Shown: piece by piece, positions 19,501 through 28,566 of the stretch
Layout of the letters: each line of letters opens with the position of its first letter
Numbering within the stretch: the first letter of the stretch is position 1
From: an uncultured Psychroserpens sp.
GTDB taxonomy: Bacteria > Bacteroidota > Bacteroidia > Flavobacteriales > Flavobacteriaceae
Direction: 5' to 3'
DNA: 64,000 nt
Assembly: GCF_947500255.1 (NCBI RefSeq)
Contig: NZ_CANMRL010000001.1
Span: 1,178,001 to 1,242,000, forward strand
The notes under the pieces: model-generated
What the model saw: the letters and a program-made list of their open reading frames with translations, nothing else
The model's database searches: none
What the model was told of the DNA's origin: nothing
Position numbers and translations under genes: made by a program

Positions 19501-22500
19501 AACCTATGTGCCAGATGATAATTTTGAAACCTATTTGGAAACTCACGATATCAATGGTGCTATTGTAAACCTTGGTGATGTTTCTAGCTTAGGAAATGGT
19601 GTTATGGATGATTATGTAACGACGGCTTCTATTAATGCCGTTACCGCACTAGGTATAAGTGGATTAAATATAAGTGACCTCACAGGTATCGAAGATTTTA
19701 TAGCATTAGAAGTACTACTTTGTAGTAATAATAATCTAGCCACTATAGACGTAAACTTTAATACAAGTTTAAGAGTATTAGTAGCTATGAGTAATGGATT
19801 AACGTCTGTTAATATAGAAAATATAACAGCATTACAATTTCTAAACTTACACGATAATGCATTAACCAGTCTTGATTTTACATCGTTTCCTAATTTAACA
19901 GGCTTAATTGTGTCTAATAATAATTTAACCAGTTTAGATATTAGAAATGGTGCCAATGCATTAATGGAGTCAAACTCAGATTTTAATGCTACAGGAAACC
20001 CTAATTTAACGTGTATTAATGTAGATGATGAAAATTTCTCAACCACAACCTGGGAAAATATCGATACTACAGCATTATTTAGTGAACATTGTGGACTAAC
20101 CTATGTACCCGATGATAATTTTGAAACTCGATTAATTGAATTAGGTTACGATTCAGGCCCTTTAGATGATTACGTCCCTACTGATTTAATTTCAGGAGTA
20201 ACCTTCTTAAACGTTAGTAGTAGAAGTATAGCCGATTTAACAGGAATTGAAGACTTCACAGCTTTAGAAACCATATTCTGTAATAACAATAACTTAACAA
20301 CAATAAATACAAGTCAAAACATAGCATTAATTAATCTTAGATGTTATGGAAATCAGATTTCAGCATTAGACCTTAGTGCAAATACGAATCTACAATATTT
20401 AAGTTCATCACCTAATAATCTAACCACTTTAGATTTACAGTTTAATACTGCTTTAATAGAAGCCTTTTTAAACAATAATGATTTAGTAGAATTAAATTTA
20501 GATAACTGCGTAGCTTTAGAAAGATTACAAATTAAAGGTAATAATTTAAGTGCATTAAGTCTTGCCAATGGAAATAATTTAAATGTTACCGAGTTTGATG
20601 CAGAAAATAACCCGAATTTAACATGTATTAATGTAGATGATGCCACCGCATCTTATTTATCTGGTCCTTCATGGCTAAAAGACGCAACAGCATCTTATAG
20701 TGAACATTGTAATGATACCTATATACCAGATGATAATTTTGAAAATTATTTAGAAACACATGATGCTTCCGGAAATACAGTAGCAGTTGGAGATCCAACT
20801 AGTATGGGTAATGGTATTGCTAATGACGATTATGTAACAACTGCCAAGGTTAATACTGTAACTAGTTTAGATGTATCAAGTAAGGCCATAGCAGATTTAA
20901 CTGGAATAGAGGATTTTGAGGCATTAACAGAGTTGTTTTGTAGAAGTAATTCATTAACCAGTTTAGATGTTACTAATAACACACAACTAGCAACTTTGAG
21001 CTGTCAAAATAACGCTTTAACAAGTATAGATGTTTCACAAAACCCTCTTTTAGTAACGCTTAGAATAGGCAATAATAATTTAGCTAATTTAGATGTTACG
21101 CAGAACCCTCTTTTGGTAACATTAACTACAAGTGATAATACTGTGTCAAGCATAGATGTTACACAGAACCCACTTTTAGAAATACTAAGTTGTCACAACA
21201 ATTTTCTTACGAATCTGGATGTGACACAAAATCCGCTTTTAGAAGATTTAGATTTAGCTGATAATAGCGTAATAAATATAGATGTTACCAGTAATCCTAA
21301 TCTTGTTTACTTGTTTTGTGATAAGAATGATTTAACAAGTATAGATGTCACACAAAACCCATTATTAAAAGAGTTCGATTTAGGAAATAATCAAATTACT
21401 AGTTTAGATCTTTCACAAAATATAGTATTAGAAGAGTTATATGCCGACGATAATAACTTAAGGATATTAAATGCGGCTAACGGTAATAATATGGCTATTA
21501 CAGATTTTGAGATAGATTTTAATCCCAATCTAACTTGTGTATTAGTTGATGACGCAGCATATTCTTTAGAGTACTGGGATATTAAAGACAATCAAACGAG
21601 TTATAATGATGTAAAATGCGAGACCTATGTGCCTGATGATAATTTTGAGAATTACTTAGAAACGCATAATGATATGGGTGATGTTGTTCCACTGGGCGAC
21701 TCTAGTAGTTTAGGTAATGGCATTGCAAATGATAATTATGTTACAACTGCTCATATAGATCAAGCACAAAGTTTAGATGTAAGTAATGAAAATATTGCCG
21801 ATTTAACTGGAATCGAAGATTTTGTTTTATTACTAGATTTAAATTGTAGTAACAATCAATTAACGGCTTTATATTTAAGTTCTAATACAGAACTCGATAA
21901 TTTATATGCTAACGATAACAATATAACAACGCTTAGCTTAGAGGCTAACGGTAGCTTAGACCAGATTTATGTACAGAATAACGATTTGAGCACGCTAAGT
22001 CTCGCGGATGGCACTAGTGAGGATAACTTAGGTTTTGATGCTACAGGTAATCCAAATCTGTATTGTATAAAAGTAGGTAATGTGGCATCAGCTAATGCTG
22101 TTTGGAGTGATTTTATTGATCCGCAAACGAGTTTTAGCGATACGACTTGCGAAACAGTTTTTATAGCGCCAAAAGTATTTTTACAAGGAGCAACACTTAA
22201 TCCAAATACAGGAGAAGAAAACCTTATGCGAGACGATTTACGTGTGGCTAATCTAATACCAACATTAACCCCTTATAATGATGAAGCAATTATAGATGCT
22301 GGAGTATTTCTTACAACTGGAGACAATGCTATTGTAGATTGGGTTTGGGTAGAAATAATAGATCAATTTGATGTTTTACAAATTGAAGATACACAATCTG
22401 CTCTTTTACAACGCGATGGTGATGTTGTAGGTCTAGACGGTGTATCTAACCTTAGATTTAATATAGCACCAGATAATTACTATGTGGTTATTAAGCACCG

Positions 22501-22933
22501 TAATCATTTAGGGATTATGACATCGAACACAATAGCATTATCAAGCACAGTAACAGCAATAGACTTTACAGATGCTAATAATCCAACAACCTATGGAACC
22601 AATGCACAGACTACTTTTGGCATGCCAAGCGGTGTTGTTGCCATGTGGGCTGGTGATGTAAATGGAGATGCTATTGTTCAATACTCAGGAACCAATCCTG
22701 ATGTACCAGATATTTTATCTTCTGTACTTAATGACGTAGGAAACTTCTTAAATCTTCCTACATATAGTATTTCAGGGTATTTAGTAGATGATGTAAACAT
22801 GGATGGAAATATACAGTATTCAGGAACCAATCCTGATACACCTTTCATTCTTCAAAATGTATTGGCACACCCAGGAAACTTCCTAAACTTTAGTACCTAT
22901 CAAATACAAGAACAAATACTTCAAGAAAACTAA
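16505..22933 (+). CDS. Giant secreted metzincin-like / leucine-rich-repeat protein
   Basis: 2142 residues from ATG 16505 (signal peptide MKQQYLLVFTLLITLHFQAQ). The frame is open further upstream, but that would precede the signal peptide and run into the operators. The order of parts is: N-terminal region (~25-185); IPT/TIG domain (~187-275); a metzincin-like protease domain with zinc motif HEIGHAHQLGH (422-432) and Met-turn DPNAVMHY; six leucine-rich modules (~486-1880), each opening with Y(V/I)PDDNFE and closing NPNLTCINVDD...C; a C-terminal domain (~1885-2142) with two Asp-rich DVNGDA/DVNMDG + QYSGTNPD units. No standard T9SS domain is seen, although the C-terminal domain resembles that of other flavobacterial surface proteins. 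The Gly usually found in the zinc motif is Gln here. A small T9SS protein follows 27 bases later. Confidence 0.85.
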   Translation: MKQQYLLVFTLLITLHFQAQECSSLMEPVSLQARTNEATLIVEGEVINSNSYWDVDHKNIYTIHEVTVYKNAKGTNATTVFVETQGGQVGDLIQEVSSAARLRIGYEGIFFLKPSNHSFSIPQTTYKMVAAAQGYIKYNRIENNASDVFNNYLSIENDLYSKLEQATNKRLTVIKGKQRPAITNLRRATPVISSFSPTTITAGTQSILTINGSNFGSTQGEVSFKSANSGGSSYIAAQAAEIISWSNTQIQIEVPSTAGTGTIRVTNATNETVTSSASVTIRYSHLNTINAGIPFPTVLQDDNGSGGFTFEYHTGFVTTQAETYFEDALALWNCQSGVNFQIATETTTIDEIASDNVNVVRFDNGELPSGVLGAVSRFMIACSSSSKGIIVEMDITWNESVSWYYGYGSPGPRYDFKTVALHEIGHAHQLGHVIDPNAVMHYNLSISDVKFELTSDDIDAANYTMDIFAEDPGCGYSVSTANSQCTYVPDDNFEAYLEANGMGNGIANDDLVTKANISGVTFLSVIGQGISDFTGIEDFMALETLYAMENPMSSLDVTANINLKELWCSFSTALTSLNISTLTALETLEISSTGITAIDLSNNTVLNRIWAGAPGLTSLDVSNNLLLDFLHISNSSITNLDLSLNTVLTQFRANNSALESLNIKNGNNANVTTFSTSGSNNLTCATVDNVAYSTTHWTSINNAVTFFSEDCNATTYVPDDNFENYLETHDASGNTVSMGDASSMGNGIANDDTVFTYRISNLTELTLNDLGITDLTGIEDFLGLVIFKSWRNNLTSVAFTNNIHLEDLRVTENEELTAVDISSLTLLKEFWCYDTGLTTLDVSNNIALETLFVFNANIPALDISTNTTLIDLRCNGNQLTSLDVSNNPLLEILVAGNNSISAITLNNLVDLRLLNLSNNNLTALDLKANTDLEELFITDNELTALDIRNGNNTAIVDNSFRTSGNPNLTCINVDNEVFATQTWTTHVDTTTSFNEHCDETYVPDDNFETYLETHDINGAIVNLGDVSSLGNGVMDDYVTTASINAVTALGISGLNISDLTGIEDFIALEVLLCSNNNLATIDVNFNTSLRVLVAMSNGLTSVNIENITALQFLNLHDNALTSLDFTSFPNLTGLIVSNNNLTSLDIRNGANALMESNSDFNATGNPNLTCINVDDENFSTTTWENIDTTALFSEHCGLTYVPDDNFETRLIELGYDSGPLDDYVPTDLISGVTFLNVSSRSIADLTGIEDFTALETIFCNNNNLTTINTSQNIALINLRCYGNQISALDLSANTNLQYLSSSPNNLTTLDLQFNTALIEAFLNNNDLVELNLDNCVALERLQIKGNNLSALSLANGNNLNVTEFDAENNPNLTCINVDDATASYLSGPSWLKDATASYSEHCNDTYIPDDNFENYLETHDASGNTVAVGDPTSMGNGIANDDYVTTAKVNTVTSLDVSSKAIADLTGIEDFEALTELFCRSNSLTSLDVTNNTQLATLSCQNNALTSIDVSQNPLLVTLRIGNNNLANLDVTQNPLLVTLTTSDNTVSSIDVTQNPLLEILSCHNNFLTNLDVTQNPLLEDLDLADNSVINIDVTSNPNLVYLFCDKNDLTSIDVTQNPLLKEFDLGNNQITSLDLSQNIVLEELYADDNNLRILNAANGNNMAITDFEIDFNPNLTCVLVDDAAYSLEYWDIKDNQTSYNDVKCETYVPDDNFENYLETHNDMGDVVPLGDSSSLGNGIANDNYVTTAHIDQAQSLDVSNENIADLTGIEDFVLLLDLNCSNNQLTALYLSSNTELDNLYANDNNITTLSLEANGSLDQIYVQNNDLSTLSLADGTSEDNLGFDATGNPNLYCIKVGNVASANAVWSDFIDPQTSFSDTTCETVFIAPKVFLQGATLNPNTGEENLMRDDLRVANLIPTLTPYNDEAIIDAGVFLTTGDNAIVDWVWVEIIDQFDVLQIEDTQSALLQRDGDVVGLDGVSNLRFNIAPDNYYVVIKHRNHLGIMTSNTIALSSTVTAIDFTDANNPTTYGTNAQTTFGMPSGVVAMWAGDVNGDAIVQYSGTNPDVPDILSSVLNDVGNFLNLPTYSISGYLVDDVNMDGNIQYSGTNPDTPFILQNVLAHPGNFLNFSTYQIQEQILQEN
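17960..22150 (+). repeat. Six tandem leucine-rich modules within the giant gene
   Basis: Modules start at about 17960, 18647, 19502, 20099, 20717 and 21623, each with codons for TY(V/I)PDDNFE. Lengths vary (roughly 687, 855, 597, 618, 906 and 530 bases) because the number of ~21-residue LRR units differs. The fifth module has the most uniform units, with repeated IDVTQNPLL, which suggests recent internal duplication. Confidence 0.85.
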
Positions 22934-22960
22934 ACATATAACCCTATTAAATTATTTATT

Positions 22961-23782
22961 ATGAACAAAATTATTTTATCTCGATTACTAATTTTAGTGC
23001 TTTGCTTTTTCTCAGGAGAATCAAATGCACAAGATGGATATACCTATACATTAGTAGACAACGGAAACTTTAATTATTCAGTTTCTGTAGTACCAAACGC
23101 AAGCGCTTCTAATTTTGCAACATCTGTACAGAGTTATGGATTTACAATTATTTTACCTAATGGAATTACGGCCACTGTAACATCTTCTCTTGGAAATGGA
23201 GCTGCTGCTACTTTCTTCGACGGAACCAATGTTGGGCAACCAACCATTGACGGTTACTTAATTACAGAAACACTAGGAAGTCCTATAGGATTACCAGCAC
23301 CATCAAGCGGAATAGTTTCTCCTATAGTTACGATTCAATTGAATAGTACACCAACTACAGGAACTATTAGCATCTTAGCAAATGATTCTGCCTTAGCTAG
23401 TGCAATAACACCTTTAAAATGCTTTATGTCTGCAGATATGATTGACGATGGAATGGCTTTATTTCCTCCAGTAGTTGATGCTATGGCTTCTGGTTTATCA
23501 GGAACAGTTTCATACGAATTTGATACATTGAGCGTTCCAACGACTAGTATAAGTGAACTGTCAGTATATCCAAATCCAGCACAGGATGAGGTTAGAATTC
23601 TAGCTAGTAATCTAATACTAGATAGAGCTGAGGTTTATAGCGTCACTGGACAACGCGTCATGGTTATAGAAGATATATTGGATAACAGATTAGATACAAG
23701 TCAATTAAAATCGGCAGTATATCTAGTAAAAATTTATAGTGATACAGGAGCAAATAAGACCTTCAAACTGATAAAAGAATAG
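22961..23782 (+). CDS. Small secreted protein with type A T9SS sorting domain
   Basis: 273 residues. It has a signal peptide (ends GESNAQ), then a beta-rich domain of ~170 residues (NYSVSVVPNAS ... TVTSSLGNG) that resembles a cohesin-like or Ig-like fold but is not recognised with certainty. A clear type A sorting domain follows (about 195-273: SELSVYPNPAQDEVRI ... VYLVKIYSDTG ... KTFKLIKE). It is 27 bases downstream of the giant LRR gene, which has no obvious sorting domain and ends in dockerin-like Asp-rich units. A cohesin/dockerin-like pairing of the two products is a possible but unproven reason for their linkage. A terminator follows. Confidence 0.82.
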   Translation: MNKIILSRLLILVLCFFSGESNAQDGYTYTLVDNGNFNYSVSVVPNASASNFATSVQSYGFTIILPNGITATVTSSLGNGAAATFFDGTNVGQPTIDGYLITETLGSPIGLPAPSSGIVSPIVTIQLNSTPTTGTISILANDSALASAITPLKCFMSADMIDDGMALFPPVVDAMASGLSGTVSYEFDTLSVPTTSISELSVYPNPAQDEVRILASNLILDRAEVYSVTGQRVMVIEDILDNRLDTSQLKSAVYLVKIYSDTGANKTFKLIKE

Positions 23783-23838
23783 CAATAGTGTTTATTGCAA
23801 GCTATTTGTATTATTTAAGGGATATCAATAGTTAAATT

Positions 23839-23876
23839 AGCCTCCTTGCTTAATAAACAAGGAGGTTTTGTTTTTA
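23839..23876 (+). terminator. Terminator of the LRR operon
   Basis: 8-bp stem CCTCCTTG / CAAGGAGG with a 9-base AT-rich loop, followed by a T-rich tract, 57 bases after the small T9SS gene. Confidence 0.8.
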
Positions 23877-23927
23877 AAAATCAGTAATATGTGAACATTT
23901 ACTTTTTGAATAGATGATTATCGTAAA

Positions 23928-23955
23928 TAAAAGCCTCTCCATTTCTGAAGAGGCC
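23928..23955 (-). terminator. Terminator of the barrel/A2M operon
   Basis: GCCTCT / AGAGGC stem, T-rich on the minus-strand exit side, ~30 bases past the A2M gene's stop. A 24-base segment of it is identical to 14493-14516, where the stem has lost its right arm. Confidence 0.6.
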
Positions 23956-23983
23956 TCATTCAACAACTAAAATATGACAACCA

Positions 23984-26900
23984 TCAATTCAAAATCTTAA
24001 TTGTATTTCCTTCAATCCAAGTTTTGAATTCATCACCATAATATAAGTAGGCTGTACTTGCTGGTGCTTGGTAGTCGCCTGCAATATCTGCTTTAAGGTC
24101 AAGCCTGATGGTTTTTGTTTCAGAAGGTTTGAGCGATCTCCAGTAAAACACCAGATAATTATCAAACACTTCATAATAGGCTACTTTTTCTTCTTCTAAT
24201 AATTCTTTTAATTGCCATGGTTGTGCTGTGGTTCCTGATGGAATACCAATAATAGATGTCACCATTCCTAAAGGCTCTTCTTTGGTATTAGATACATGTA
24301 TCGTCATACTTACATTATCACCAACGTTATACTTGTTTTCAAGAAGCTTTGTGTCTAATTTTAGTGGGCTCTCAGCAGACGAATCTGGAACATAACTATC
24401 CCAGTTTATACTTAAACAATATGGGAAGGTAACTTCATCATTAGCAAATTGTACTTGAACCTTTTGTTGTCCTTTTTTGAAATAAGTTTCTAAACTATCA
24501 ATAATAATCTTTCCTTGAGCGTTGATGCTCAGTCGTCTTTTTAGAGACTGTCCGTTAATTGTTAATTCTACAGTGTCATTAGCTTTGATAATGAGTTGTT
24601 TTTGCATTTTAGTGTAATTAATCAATGCTTTTAATGCCATAGCAGTAGATTGTGTAGAACCAAATCTGTTTTGCTTTCTTAGACCTACTAAGTACTCAAC
24701 ACCTTTAGCAATTAAAGCTTTATCTGCCTGAACTTCTCTCATTAAAGCCAACAAGGTAAAAGCGGTAGTTTCTATATGTTTTGCATTTCCGTAGGACCTT
24801 GTAATAGTATTTTCTACTGGTAAGCCTTTAAATTCGTTTTTAAAGATCTGATCTTTAAGTTTATTAATGAGTGTGCTTGCATTTTCTGGCATATCAAGAT
24901 TATAACTGGCCAAGGCCATCATTGCCATTTTATAGGCATCTTTACTTTTTAGAGCATCTTTAAATGCTGCTTCGTACTCTAAGCTGAGGTCTACATCAAT
25001 TCCAGCTTCACTGATCGCATAGACGATATAGGCATTGGCAACATCTGCTGGAGAGCTCGCAAAACTATCATAACCTTTAGTGCTTTTTTTAAAGCCACCT
25101 TTCCCGTCTTTTCTGCTCATTAGCCATTGTACGGTTCTATCGATCATGGCTTGATCTACATTACCATAGACCTGTTTCATCTCGGTGAATTCTAAAATCC
25201 CGTAAGCTGTTAAGGTTTCATGAGGCGGTGTTTTACCAAACCACTCAAAACCACCTTCCTTGGTTTCAAACCCGATGAGACGCTTATAACCTTTATCAAT
25301 AAAGTCTAAAGCTTTAGCTTCTATTTCAGGATTGCTTTTACCAGATTCTTTAAGGTACTGAAGTACCATAATGTTTGGATATGTAGATGATGAGGTTTGC
25401 TCAAAACAGCCGTAAGGTGCTCTTATTAAAGACTCTATTCCGTTCATCACATCACCAATAACATCTGTATAAATGTTGAAGTTGGCGCTTAAGCTTCCAT
25501 CAACAACACTATTAATATCAAATTGGTAGACTCCAGATTTAGATCCAGAAATTGAGGTTTCTGTTGGGAAGTACGGACTTAAAATCGTCACGTTCTTTTT
25601 AACCACATCACTTAGTGTTTCTGAGTTTATACGAACTTCAAGTGTTGCGTTCCCTGCTTTTTCAATAGGAACAACACGAACATTTCTCAATATCGAACTG
25701 TTGGCATTAACAGTGACTTGACGATCATAATTTTCGGCAAATTTTAATTGTTTTGGCAGTATAATTTCAATGTCAGTCGTAATGTCTTTTGCTGTTTCGT
25801 TTGTTATGGTTAATGGTAAAACCACATCATCTTTGAGCGCCATATAATTAGGTGACTTAAAATCGACATTCAATAATTTTTTTGTGGCATAAGTTTCTTC
25901 TTGACGTCCAATCATACCATTAAAGCCAACACCTTCAGTAGTAATTTTAAAAGATGTGATAGCATCGTTATTGTAAAACTCAACCTCTGCTTGCCCATTT
26001 GCATCAGTTTGTACTACAGGGTTCCAATAAATGGTTTGTCTAAAATCGGTTCTCTCACTTGTGGTGTTTTCACCTACATAAACAGGAACATAAAATTCCT
26101 TTACTCGAGAGAGGCGTGATGGTTTCGAGTTTTGAAAATAGGCGATACCGTAGTTATTAAACTTTGCGTTATTTAGTTTTTTCTTTGAACTGTTATTAAT
26201 GTAACCACCACTATTGGTTTGAATTACAATAACACCGTTAGAACCTCTACAACCATAAATAGCAGTAGCTCCAGCATCTTTTATCACGCTAACACTATAG
26301 AGGTCTGAAGGGTTAAGGTTTCTAAAAACACTGTCGTCTACAGGAACTCCATCAACTATAAACAAAGGCTCAATGTTTCCAGAGATACTTCCAACACCTC
26401 TCAGTTGAACGGTTGAGTTTGCGCCTGGCGCACCATTGGCTGTTGTGATATTAAGTCCTGCCACTTGCCCTTGTAATAATTGCGCTACAGAAGATGTATT
26501 TGAAAGAGTTTCTTCTGAGACTATTACTATAGAAGCAGTAGTAGCTTTGCTCTTACTTGTTGCTCGATATCCTACAACCACCACTTCATCAAGTTGACTA
26601 GAATCCTCAGTAAGTGCGATTTCAGCGGCTTTCACTTTTTTTAGGATTTTCTTTTTTAAAGGCTTTTCACGTTTGTCAAATGTTTTGACGCTCTCAGCAT
26701 TTTCTTTATAAGTAGCGTCTTTATGATATTGATAACGACCATTAATCAAGTTCGTTTTTTTGATAAATACAGATTTTCTGTCATCTCTGTAAGCCAATAG
26801 AACAAGGTGCTGACTATCTGTGAATTTAAATGTAAACGTCCCATCGTCTTCAGTATCAAATACAAGTATTTTATGACCAAATCTATCCATAAGGAGTAAA

Positions 26901-28561
26901 TGCGCTGTAATTGGTTTTCCTTTTTTATCTACAACAGTTCCAGATTGTATGGCATGTTGTTCTGGTAAAAACTCAGCATTTTCTAATGTCACTTGTGGAT
27001 TCACAATATAGTTTCTCCATCCATGGGTAAGCATCAAATAGTCTAAAGCTTCGGCAGATTTTTCTTCTTTAGGATTGAGATAAAAACTTGGCTTATGGAT
27101 TTTTCCTTTTAATTCTGAAGACACTAATAAGTACGACAGGATATGATCTTGCTTGTCATCTGCAAACGATAATAACTTGTTATCTGCAACAGCAATAGAT
27201 ACATTAGAAGGCAAAGGCTGACCTTTGGCATCTGTAGTATTGATCTTTAATTTTACTCTTTCACGAGTTTCGTAAACGGTTTTTTCTAAGTCTATAGCAA
27301 CATTTAACTGTTTATGTGCATTGACAAATACCAGACGTTCAGCTACAATTTGATTTGCTTTATTTTTTATACTGAATTTGGTAATTCCCATTGGAAAGTC
27401 TTTAGTGTTTATGCTAATAAAATTCTCGTTATTAGATATTTTTTTCTCAAGTAATACTTTGGAAGCACTTGAAACCTCTAATCGTAATGACTTTTTTTCA
27501 GTAGAAAACAGGATGATTTTAGCTCTAGATTTTTCAATCTCTACTGAAAATCGCGTTCCTTTATTTTGAACTTTTGGAAGTACAATATCACGTTCAGAAA
27601 CAAAAGGCGATTTTAATTTTGCCACATAGGTTTCACCTTGTTCTGCGGAAATAGCAACACGTCCCATACCGTCATGAAAACTCGAAAATGTGGCTACAGT
27701 GTTACCTTTGCTATCAATAATATCGCCGCTTACATCAACGGGTTTTGCAAATTCATTAAGGGCCTTGAATGCAATAGTGTTTGTAGTTCCTGCTATGATT
27801 TGTCCACTTTCAGGAAAAAACTGAAGATCAAGATTGTCTAAGACCACAGGAACACTTCGAGAAATAGATTCTGTTGATCCTTTATAAGGAATAAGAACAT
27901 TGAGAACCACATCTGTAGAGCTCAACGCTTTAGGAAGCGTAAATGATGGATTTATTTTTCCCTTAACATCTGTCACTGCGTTTTGAGTGATTATTTTTTG
28001 TCCTTTTACTGAGACTTCATACGTGACTTCTGTACTAGCAAGTGGGTTGTTCTTTAGGTCTTTAACTTCAAAATTGGCAATGACTTCACTGTTTTTTCCA
28101 TAGCCTTCTTTTTGAAAGTCCAATGTTAAAAGCAAATTAGGTTTCACAACTTTTTGAACTGTGATTTGTTTTGTAAAAAAGGAGTCTTCACCAAAATTGC
28201 GCATCCAATTCGTATAGACTTTTAATGTGTAAATACCGCCTACCCAATTAGCGTTAATATCAAAATCGCCATAGGCATAACCATCTTTGATAGATAGCTT
28301 TAGAGATTTAACTATAGCTCCTTTAGGGGAAATAAGTTCTGCATGTGCGACATCACTAAGATTGGAAACTGTATTGTTTTCGGTAACGACATAAGATTTA
28401 AACCACAGTGTCTCACCTGGAAAGTAAAATGGTCTATCAGTTTGTGTATATATTTTTTCTATTGGAGCTATTGTGTTTTGATACGCTTTGAAAGCCGTCA
28501 ATGATGTCATGACAATAACAGCTAAAAGAAAATAAGCACCTATGTTTTTTATAGTTTTCAT
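23984..28561 (-). CDS. Alpha-2-macroglobulin-like protein containing a SusC-type TonB plug domain
   Basis: 1525 residues. An N-terminal hydrophobic signal without a lipobox precedes an MG2-type domain (YTQTDRPFYFPGETLWFKSY, ~37-56) and further macroglobulin domains. At ~535-600 there is a carboxypeptidase-regulatory-like domain (SGTVVDKKGKPI ... DDGTFTF). At ~657-787 there is a SusC-type plug: LDEVVVVGY, LLQGQVAGLNIT, QLRGVGSISG, PLFIVDGVPVDD, IKDAGATAIYG, GSNGVIVIQT. A2M domains follow (~840). A thioester-type motif GCFEQT (Cys ~1051) lies in an alpha-alpha barrel, then the receptor-binding-like C-terminus. It begins 5 bases after a TonB-type barrel gene whose own plug seems missing. A protease trap tethered to that barrel through the plug is my inference. 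The usual partner gene pbpC is absent nearby. Confidence 0.9.
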   Translation of the reverse strand: MKTIKNIGAYFLLAVIVMTSLTAFKAYQNTIAPIEKIYTQTDRPFYFPGETLWFKSYVVTENNTVSNLSDVAHAELISPKGAIVKSLKLSIKDGYAYGDFDINANWVGGIYTLKVYTNWMRNFGEDSFFTKQITVQKVVKPNLLLTLDFQKEGYGKNSEVIANFEVKDLKNNPLASTEVTYEVSVKGQKIITQNAVTDVKGKINPSFTLPKALSSTDVVLNVLIPYKGSTESISRSVPVVLDNLDLQFFPESGQIIAGTTNTIAFKALNEFAKPVDVSGDIIDSKGNTVATFSSFHDGMGRVAISAEQGETYVAKLKSPFVSERDIVLPKVQNKGTRFSVEIEKSRAKIILFSTEKKSLRLEVSSASKVLLEKKISNNENFISINTKDFPMGITKFSIKNKANQIVAERLVFVNAHKQLNVAIDLEKTVYETRERVKLKINTTDAKGQPLPSNVSIAVADNKLLSFADDKQDHILSYLLVSSELKGKIHKPSFYLNPKEEKSAEALDYLMLTHGWRNYIVNPQVTLENAEFLPEQHAIQSGTVVDKKGKPITAHLLLMDRFGHKILVFDTEDDGTFTFKFTDSQHLVLLAYRDDRKSVFIKKTNLINGRYQYHKDATYKENAESVKTFDKREKPLKKKILKKVKAAEIALTEDSSQLDEVVVVGYRATSKSKATTASIVIVSEETLSNTSSVAQLLQGQVAGLNITTANGAPGANSTVQLRGVGSISGNIEPLFIVDGVPVDDSVFRNLNPSDLYSVSVIKDAGATAIYGCRGSNGVIVIQTNSGGYINNSSKKKLNNAKFNNYGIAYFQNSKPSRLSRVKEFYVPVYVGENTTSERTDFRQTIYWNPVVQTDANGQAEVEFYNNDAITSFKITTEGVGFNGMIGRQEETYATKKLLNVDFKSPNYMALKDDVVLPLTITNETAKDITTDIEIILPKQLKFAENYDRQVTVNANSSILRNVRVVPIEKAGNATLEVRINSETLSDVVKKNVTILSPYFPTETSISGSKSGVYQFDINSVVDGSLSANFNIYTDVIGDVMNGIESLIRAPYGCFEQTSSSTYPNIMVLQYLKESGKSNPEIEAKALDFIDKGYKRLIGFETKEGGFEWFGKTPPHETLTAYGILEFTEMKQVYGNVDQAMIDRTVQWLMSRKDGKGGFKKSTKGYDSFASSPADVANAYIVYAISEAGIDVDLSLEYEAAFKDALKSKDAYKMAMMALASYNLDMPENASTLINKLKDQIFKNEFKGLPVENTITRSYGNAKHIETTAFTLLALMREVQADKALIAKGVEYLVGLRKQNRFGSTQSTAMALKALINYTKMQKQLIIKANDTVELTINGQSLKRRLSINAQGKIIIDSLETYFKKGQQKVQVQFANDEVTFPYCLSINWDSYVPDSSAESPLKLDTKLLENKYNVGDNVSMTIHVSNTKEEPLGMVTSIIGIPSGTTAQPWQLKELLEEEKVAYYEVFDNYLVFYWRSLKPSETKTIRLDLKADIAGDYQAPASTAYLYYGDEFKTWIEGNTIKILN

Positions 28562-28566
28562 AACGA

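Noticed and set aside
17960-22150. Regularly spaced repeats in the LRR gene as a possible CRISPR array or tandem-repeat locus
   Set aside because: The repeats are coding, keep one frame throughout, vary in length and are explained by leucine-rich modules.
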